The notes below the pieces were generated by a model that was not told where the DNA came from, ran no database searches, and saw only the letters and a list, made by a program, of their open reading frames with translations. Below are positions 33,544 to 38,328 of a stretch of 38,328 bases of DNA, one piece after another. The number at the start of each line of letters is the position of its first letter. Position 1 is the stretch's first letter. Position numbers and translations under genes: made by a program. The DNA comes from an uncultured Eisenbergiella sp. (GTDB taxonomy: Bacteria > Bacillota > Clostridia > Lachnospirales > Lachnospiraceae). The stretch lies in the NCBI GenBank assembly GCA_947598825.1, contig CANQFM010000027.1, positions 1 to 38,328 on the forward strand, given 5' to 3'.

Positions 33544-34773
33544 ATGGCAGAGATCAGACCGTTTCAGGCAATCCGGCCTGCAGAAGGGTACGCAGAACGG
33601 ATCGCGGCGCTTCCTTACGATGTATTTTCCCTTGCGGAAGCGGGGGCAGAGGTAGAAAGAGAGCCCCTTTCTTTTCTTGCGATAGATTTGCCGGAGCTTT
33701 CGGCGGCCCCGGGAGAGGACATTTACCAGAGGGCGGGGGCCCTTTTGCGGCAGCGGATCCGGGAAGGCTATTTTATCCAGGAGGAGACGCCCTGTTTTTA
33801 CCTCTATGAACAGACGATGGGCGGCAGGAGCCAGACCGGCGTCTGCGCCCTGACCCGTGTGGACGATTATTTAAACGGCGTGATCAAGCGTCACGAAAAT
33901 ACCAGAGCGGATAAGGAGGCGGACCGGATCGCCCATGTGGAGGGCTGTAGCGCCCAGACTGGCCCGATCTTTCTGGCCTATCGGGCAAAGGATCTGATCC
34001 GGGAACTGACGGACCATATCCGGGAAGCGGAAACGCCGCTGTATGATTTCGTTTCTTCGGACGGGGTTGGCCACAGGGTATGGCGCGTGGAGGACGAGGA
34101 GCTGATCGAACAGCTTTATGACGCCTTTGAGGACGTGGAAGCGTTTTATATCGCGGATGGACATCATCGCTGCGCCGCCGCTGTCGCCTGCGCGAAGAAA
34201 TACCGCAGCCAGAACCCGGCTTATAGCGGGGAAGAGCCCTGGAACTTTATCCTTTCCGTGATCTTTCCGGATGAGGAGCTGCGGATCCTGGATTATAACC
34301 GGGTGGTGAAGGATTTAAACGGGCTGACGAAGGAAGAACTGCTGTCCCGGCTGTCGGAGTGCTTTGAAGTCGCTTCTGCAGGCGGCAAGGTAGCTGTGCC
34401 GTCCCAAAAAGGCGAGATCGGCATGTATCTGGAGGGAGAATGGTATCTGCTGACGCTCAGAGAGGCGTATCAAGACGACGATCCCGTGGAGGGGCTGGAC
34501 GTTTCCGTGCTGCAGAACCGCGTGCTGGCGCCGGTCTTTCATATCCTGGAGCCCCGCACGGATAAGCGGATCGATTTTGTCGGCGGCATCCGGGGTTCTG
34601 AGGAACTCGTGCGCCGGGTGGATGCAGAAGGGGGAGCAGCGTTTTTGATGTATCCCACTTCCCTGACAGAGCTGTTTGCCGTGGCGGACGCCGGACGGCT
34701 GATGCCGCCCAAGTCCACCTGGTTTGAACCGAAGCTGCGCAGCGGCCTTCTGATCAGCAGCCTGACAGAGTAG
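33544..34773 (+). CDS. DUF1015 family protein
   Basis: A 409-residue soluble protein of the DUF1015 family, with IRPFQAIRP at the N-terminus, the central motif DGHHR (205-209, in IADGHHRCAAAV) and a C-terminal part ending PKSTWFEPKLRSGLL. The family has no settled function. The DGHHR motif recalls the ParB/sulfiredoxin-like fold of the free serine kinase SerK, and DUF1015 genes are often near serA/serC, as here (serA ends 1.9 kb upstream). A role in phosphoserine or serine chemistry is therefore an inference. AGGAGA lies before the ATG. It shares a promoter region with the ferritin-like operon and precedes glgB by 64 bases. Confidence 0.88.
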   Translation: MAEIRPFQAIRPAEGYAERIAALPYDVFSLAEAGAEVEREPLSFLAIDLPELSAAPGEDIYQRAGALLRQRIREGYFIQEETPCFYLYEQTMGGRSQTGVCALTRVDDYLNGVIKRHENTRADKEADRIAHVEGCSAQTGPIFLAYRAKDLIRELTDHIREAETPLYDFVSSDGVGHRVWRVEDEELIEQLYDAFEDVEAFYIADGHHRCAAAVACAKKYRSQNPAYSGEEPWNFILSVIFPDEELRILDYNRVVKDLNGLTKEELLSRLSECFEVASAGGKVAVPSQKGEIGMYLEGEWYLLTLREAYQDDDPVEGLDVSVLQNRVLAPVFHILEPRTDKRIDFVGGIRGSEELVRRVDAEGGAAFLMYPTSLTELFAVADAGRLMPPKSTWFEPKLRSGLLISSLTE

Positions 34774-34837
34774 AGTCCGGAAGAACGCCGGTAAGGGAAG
34801 GCAGGACGTCCGATGCGGACGGGAAGGGAGGAAAGCG

Positions 34838-37240
34838 ATGAATGCAAGACTGTATAAACTGATGAACTGGCCCGAGATCGAGGCGGTCATCTATTCGGAA
34901 GAGGATGCGCCTCACCGTCTGCTGGGGGCGCACCCGGAAGGGAATATGACGCTGGTGCAGGCCTTTGTTCCGGACGCCAGGGCGATGACATATTGCCCCA
35001 GGGAGGGAAAAGAGGCCGAGATGGAGATGGCCGATGAGGCGGGTTTTTTTGCCGTGCTTGTGCCGGGAAACAAACCTGTCCCCTATACCCTGCGGGTGAC
35101 GGATGCTGATGGGGCTGTCAGCCAGATCGAGGACCCCTACCGTTTTTGCCCTGTCATCACGAAGGAGGATACGGCGAAATTTAACGCCGGTATCCACTAT
35201 GAGGCGTACCGGATTCTGGGGGCGCATCTGATGTCGATAGACGGCGTGGACGGCGTGCATTTTGCGGTATGGGCCCCCAACGCCGTGCGCGTATCCGTGG
35301 TGGGCGATTTCAACCGCTGGGATGGCAGGGTGCATCAGATGAGCCGGCTTTGGGATTCCGGTATTTTTGAGATCTTTGTGCCCGGCGTGTCGGAGGGGGA
35401 GAATTATAAATTTGAATTGAAGGTAAAGGGCGGGCTGACCTATCTCAAGGCCGACCCTTACGCTTTTGGCCAGCAGCTTCGGCCTGACACCGCCTCCGTG
35501 GTACGAAGGATCGACGGCTTTGCATGGGAGGATGAGGACTGGATCAAAGAGAGGGAGAGTCAGGATCTTCTTCATAAGCCCGTCAGCGTATACGAGATGT
35601 ATCTGGGGTCTTTCGCGAAGCCGGAGGACGGCAGAGAATACTTTACTTACCGGGAACTGGCGCCGAAGGTGGCCGCTTATGTGAAAGAAATGGGCTACAC
35701 CCATGTGGAACTGATGCCGGTTATGGAGCATCCCCTGGACGCTTCCTGGGGCTATCAGGTCATCGGCTATTATGCTCCGACGGCCCGCTACGGCACGCCG
35801 GAGGATTTCATGTTTTTTGTCAATGAACTGCACAAGGCCGGGATCGGCGTTATCCTGGACTGGGTGCCGGCGCATTTTCCCAGGGATACCTACGGGCTGT
35901 CCGCCTTTGACGGCACCTGCCTCTATGAGCATCAGGATCCCCGGCAGGGCTATCATCCGCACTGGGGGACGCTGATCTACAACTATGGACGGCCGGAGGT
36001 GCGCAATTACCTGATCGCCAACGCCCTGTACTGGATCGAGCAGTATCATGCGGACGGCATCCGCATGGACGCTGTAGCCTCCATGCTGTATCTGGACTAC
36101 GGTAAGAGCGACGGACAGTGGGTGGCCAATATGTACGGCGGCAACGAGAATCTGGAGGCGGTGGAATTTTTAAAGCATGTCAACAGCATGATCCGAAAGC
36201 GGGGCAGGGGGGCTTTGTCCATTGCGGAGGAATCCACGGCATGGCCCAGGGTCACCGGGGCTTTAAATGAAGAAGGACTGGGCTTTTCCTTTAAATGGAA
36301 TATGGGCTGGATGAACGATTTTCTGGGTTATATCCGCAACGACCCCTATTTCAGATCCTATCACCACAATGAGCTGACCTTTTCCATGATCTATGCCTAC
36401 AGCGAGCATTTCATGCTGGTGTTTTCCCACGACGAGGTGGTGCATGGCAAGGCCACGCTGCTGGGAAAGATGCCCGGAGAGGAGCCGGACCGGTTTGCCA
36501 ATCTGAGGGCCAGTTACGGCTATATGATGGCCCATCCCGGCAAAAAGCTTTTGTTTATGGGGCAGGAAATCGGGGAATACGACGAGTGGAACGAGGGACG
36601 CAGCGTGGAATGGGAGCTGCTCTCTGAGAAAAAGCACCGGAGCCTGCAGCAGTTCGTAAAGCGGTTAAACGAGCTATACCGCAGCCATCCCGCCCTTTAT
36701 GAAAAGGACGACAGTTGGGAGGGCTTTGAGTGGATCAACTGCATCAACGCCAACGACTGCAATCTCTCCTGGCTCAGAAAGAGCGGCCGCATAGAGGAAA
36801 CGCTTTTGATCTGCGTCAATTTCGCTAATGTGGACCGGAAAAACTATGAGGTCGGCGTGCCCTATGAAGGGAAATATACCGAGATCCTAAATTCTGATGA
36901 AAAGAAATACGGCGGCCAGGGGCGGGTCAACGCGACTGTCCGGAAGACGAAACCGTCGGAATGCGACGGCAGGGAGTATGCCATCCGGATCCGGCAGGCG
37001 CCTCTGTCTATCAGCATTTTCTCTTACACGCCCTATACGCCGGAGGAAAAAGAGGCCATCCGGGCGCTGGAAGAGGAAAAAGCCAGAAAGAGAGAAGCGG
37101 CCCAGGCCGTAAAGGCGCAGAAGAAAGCCGAGACAGAGCGCTTAAAGGCGCAAAAGAAAGCGGCTGGGACAGAACGCCTAAAGACGCAGAAGAAGGCGGC
37201 AGGAAGATCCGTTAGAGGGACGGGGAAAGGGAAGGTATGA
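34838..37240 (+). CDS. glgB: 1,4-alpha-glucan branching enzyme with Lys/Ala-rich tail
   Basis: An 800-residue GH13 enzyme that adds alpha-1,6 branches to glycogen. An N-terminal GlgB domain (about 10-105) and a CBM48 domain (about 115-225, FAVWAPNAVRVSVVGDFNRW) precede the barrel. Catalytic residues are D411 (GIRMDAVASM), E464 (IAEEST) and D532 (FSHDEVVHGK). A C-terminal beta domain ends near 730. Residues 734-800 form an extra, strongly basic coiled tail with two 12-residue tandem units, TERLK(A/T)QKKAAG; branching enzymes usually stop before this. GGGAGG precedes the ATG. The stop overlaps the MscS gene by four bases. No other glg gene is present. Confidence 0.95.
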   Translation: MNARLYKLMNWPEIEAVIYSEEDAPHRLLGAHPEGNMTLVQAFVPDARAMTYCPREGKEAEMEMADEAGFFAVLVPGNKPVPYTLRVTDADGAVSQIEDPYRFCPVITKEDTAKFNAGIHYEAYRILGAHLMSIDGVDGVHFAVWAPNAVRVSVVGDFNRWDGRVHQMSRLWDSGIFEIFVPGVSEGENYKFELKVKGGLTYLKADPYAFGQQLRPDTASVVRRIDGFAWEDEDWIKERESQDLLHKPVSVYEMYLGSFAKPEDGREYFTYRELAPKVAAYVKEMGYTHVELMPVMEHPLDASWGYQVIGYYAPTARYGTPEDFMFFVNELHKAGIGVILDWVPAHFPRDTYGLSAFDGTCLYEHQDPRQGYHPHWGTLIYNYGRPEVRNYLIANALYWIEQYHADGIRMDAVASMLYLDYGKSDGQWVANMYGGNENLEAVEFLKHVNSMIRKRGRGALSIAEESTAWPRVTGALNEEGLGFSFKWNMGWMNDFLGYIRNDPYFRSYHHNELTFSMIYAYSEHFMLVFSHDEVVHGKATLLGKMPGEEPDRFANLRASYGYMMAHPGKKLLFMGQEIGEYDEWNEGRSVEWELLSEKKHRSLQQFVKRLNELYRSHPALYEKDDSWEGFEWINCINANDCNLSWLRKSGRIEETLLICVNFANVDRKNYEVGVPYEGKYTEILNSDEKKYGGQGRVNATVRKTKPSECDGREYAIRIRQAPLSISIFSYTPYTPEEKEAIRALEEEKARKREAAQAVKAQKKAETERLKAQKKAAGTERLKTQKKAAGRSVRGTGKGKV

Positions 37241-38151
37241 GGGGATTCGCCGTTTATCTGACCCTGACCGACGGACTGGAACAGGCGGCGCAGGAGAATG
37301 TGGAAAAGGCGGTCGACGATGTGCAAAAACAGGTAGGGCTGATCGGACGCCATCTGGCTACGCTGCCCGATACCCTGTTCATGCTGGCGATCCATGCGGT
37401 CCTGGCACTGCTTTTGTTCGTGCTGGGCAGCCGTGCGATCGCGCTTATCCGCCGTCTTGTACGCCGGGCCCTGGAGCGGTCCGATGCGTCCAGGGATGCA
37501 GGGCAGTTTCTGGATTCCGCCATCAGGGTAGTTTTGCATGTGATCCTGGTTTTTTTGATCCTGCAGATCTTTGGGCTGGAGGCGGCCAGTATCGCTACCG
37601 TAATCGGATCCGTAGGCGTGACCATCGGTCTGGCGATCCAGGGCAGCCTGAGCAATTGCATCGGCGGCATTCTGATCCTGACGCTGAAACCGTTCAAGGT
37701 AGGGGATTATATTGTCGAGGATACCTATCATAATGAAGGGATCGTCCAGCAGATCTCCGTTTTTTACACCAGGCTGGCAACGTATGACAACCGGATCATC
37801 CTGATCCCAAACGGTACGCTGGCCAATGCCGGGATGATCAATGTGACCGATGAAGCGGTTCGGAGAGTGGATTTTACGATAGGAATATCCTATGATTCCG
37901 ATATCCGCAAGGCCAGACAGGTGGTAGAGCAACTGGCAAAGGAGCATCCGCTGGTACTCAAGGACAGGGAGATCTCGGTCTTTGTCGACAGCTTTGCGGA
38001 CAGCGGCGTAGTGCTGGGAGTGCGTTTCTGGACGAAACGGGAAGATTTCTGGCAGGCGCGCTGCGAAATGATGGAAAATGTCAAATATGGATTTGACGTG
38101 GCGGACATCCGCATACCGTTCCCGCAGATGGATGTGCATCTGGAACGCTGA
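37237..38151 (+). CDS. Small-conductance mechanosensitive channel, MscS family
   Basis: A 304-residue membrane channel that opens under membrane tension to release solutes. About three spans lie between 45 and 165; the pore-lining helix is GSVGVTIGLAIQGSLSNCIGG with the usual Gly/Ala packing, followed by the beta domain (LKPFKVGDYIV, IPNGTLAN) and the C-terminal alpha/beta domain. The N-terminal 45 residues are an amphipathic acidic/basic helix. The ATG overlaps the glgB stop (ATGA), giving translational coupling, and the unit ends with a terminator at 38237. Confidence 0.93.
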   Translation: MRGFAVYLTLTDGLEQAAQENVEKAVDDVQKQVGLIGRHLATLPDTLFMLAIHAVLALLLFVLGSRAIALIRRLVRRALERSDASRDAGQFLDSAIRVVLHVILVFLILQIFGLEAASIATVIGSVGVTIGLAIQGSLSNCIGGILILTLKPFKVGDYIVEDTYHNEGIVQQISVFYTRLATYDNRIILIPNGTLANAGMINVTDEAVRRVDFTIGISYDSDIRKARQVVEQLAKEHPLVLKDREISVFVDSFADSGVVLGVRFWTKREDFWQARCEMMENVKYGFDVADIRIPFPQMDVHLER

Positions 38152-38179
38152 CAGGACAAAAATATGAGGTTAAAAGGCC

Positions 38180-38205
38180 AGCCGGCCGCGCTTGCGCGGC
38201 CGGCT
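38180..38205. repeat. GC-rich hairpin after the MscS gene
   Basis: AGCCGGCCGCG (38180-38190) and CGCGGCCGGCT (38195-38205) are a perfect 11-base inverted repeat with loop CTTG. No T-run follows, so it is a stability element or half of a double terminator. Confidence 0.75.
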
Positions 38206-38236
38206 GAACTGCTGCTGGGATATTCCATTATAAAGG

Positions 38237-38278
38237 AAAAATCTTTCGTGGAATAACATATTTCACGAAAGATTTTTT
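38237..38278. terminator. Terminator after the glgB-mscS unit
   Basis: AAAAATCTTTCGTG (38237-38250) pairs perfectly with CACGAAAGATTTTT (38264-38277), loop 13 bases, ending in a T-run; the A-run on the other side makes it usable from both strands. Confidence 0.8.
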
Positions 38279-38328
38279 GCCGTTTTTCATCACCGATAGA
38301 CATTATAACGCATACTTTTTGGTTTGGC

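Noticed and set aside
34754-36049. 431-codon open frame on the minus strand, opposite glgB
   Set aside because: Antisense of a confident GH13 gene, low-complexity His/Arg/Pro composition, no family motif.

Overview
The window looks like chromosomal DNA from a GC-rich member of the Clostridia, most likely Lachnospiraceae. The evidence is strong AGGAGG ribosome sites, TTGACA/TATAAT promoters, polysaccharide-degrading GH3 and GH127 enzymes, a CarD regulator, tgt-yajC synteny, short clostridial-type SerA, a DUF1015 gene in the serine neighbourhood, and an orphan sodium-pump decarboxylase beta subunit. No rRNA, tRNA, CRISPR array, phage module or complete transposon was seen. The one mobile element is the 3' end of a group II intron at the left edge.

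Left third (1-11500). An intron tail (1-76) lies antisense in the 3' end of an amidohydrolase gene. A divergent, domain-permuted GH3 beta-glucosidase follows, then an iscS-iscU iron-sulfur pair behind a consensus promoter. Next is a structured leader resembling a yybP-ykoY (Mn2+) riboswitch with a terminator, upstream of an orphan OadB-type membrane protein and a 44-residue OadG-like microprotein. CarD and a short DtxR-type regulator converge on a very long perfect-looking hairpin. A GH127 arabinofuranosidase faces the end of a minus-strand block.

Middle (10600-23700). A minus-strand polyamine operon reads XRE-cupin regulator, potA, potB, potC, potD, then an RluA-type pseudouridine synthase, with 4-8 base overlaps from potA through potD. 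A lactonase-fold beta-propeller gene is divergent to it. Chorismate synthase (minus) is divergent from an acyltransferase-tgt-yajC run. A secreted protein made of four copies of an unrecognised repeat of about 65 residues follows, then an M19 dipeptidase.

Right third (23700-38328). A LacI-family regulator leads a tight plus-strand run leuB-ilvD-ilvB-serC-serA that joins branched-chain and serine synthesis. A minus-strand pair encodes a 442-residue ferritin-like protein with Cys-rich ends and a 93-residue protein of unknown function. It sits between serA and a divergent DUF1015 gene whose DGHHR motif suggests a possible link to phosphoserine/serine chemistry. The window closes with a glycogen branching enzyme carrying a Lys/Ala-rich repeat tail, translationally coupled to an MscS-type channel, and a terminator.

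The best candidates for new biology are the ferritin-like/93-residue pair next to the serine genes, the DUF1015 protein as a candidate for the serine-forming step not seen here, the riboswitch-controlled orphan OadB plus microprotein, and the four-repeat secreted protein. All functional statements rest on motif recognition by eye; no database search was run.
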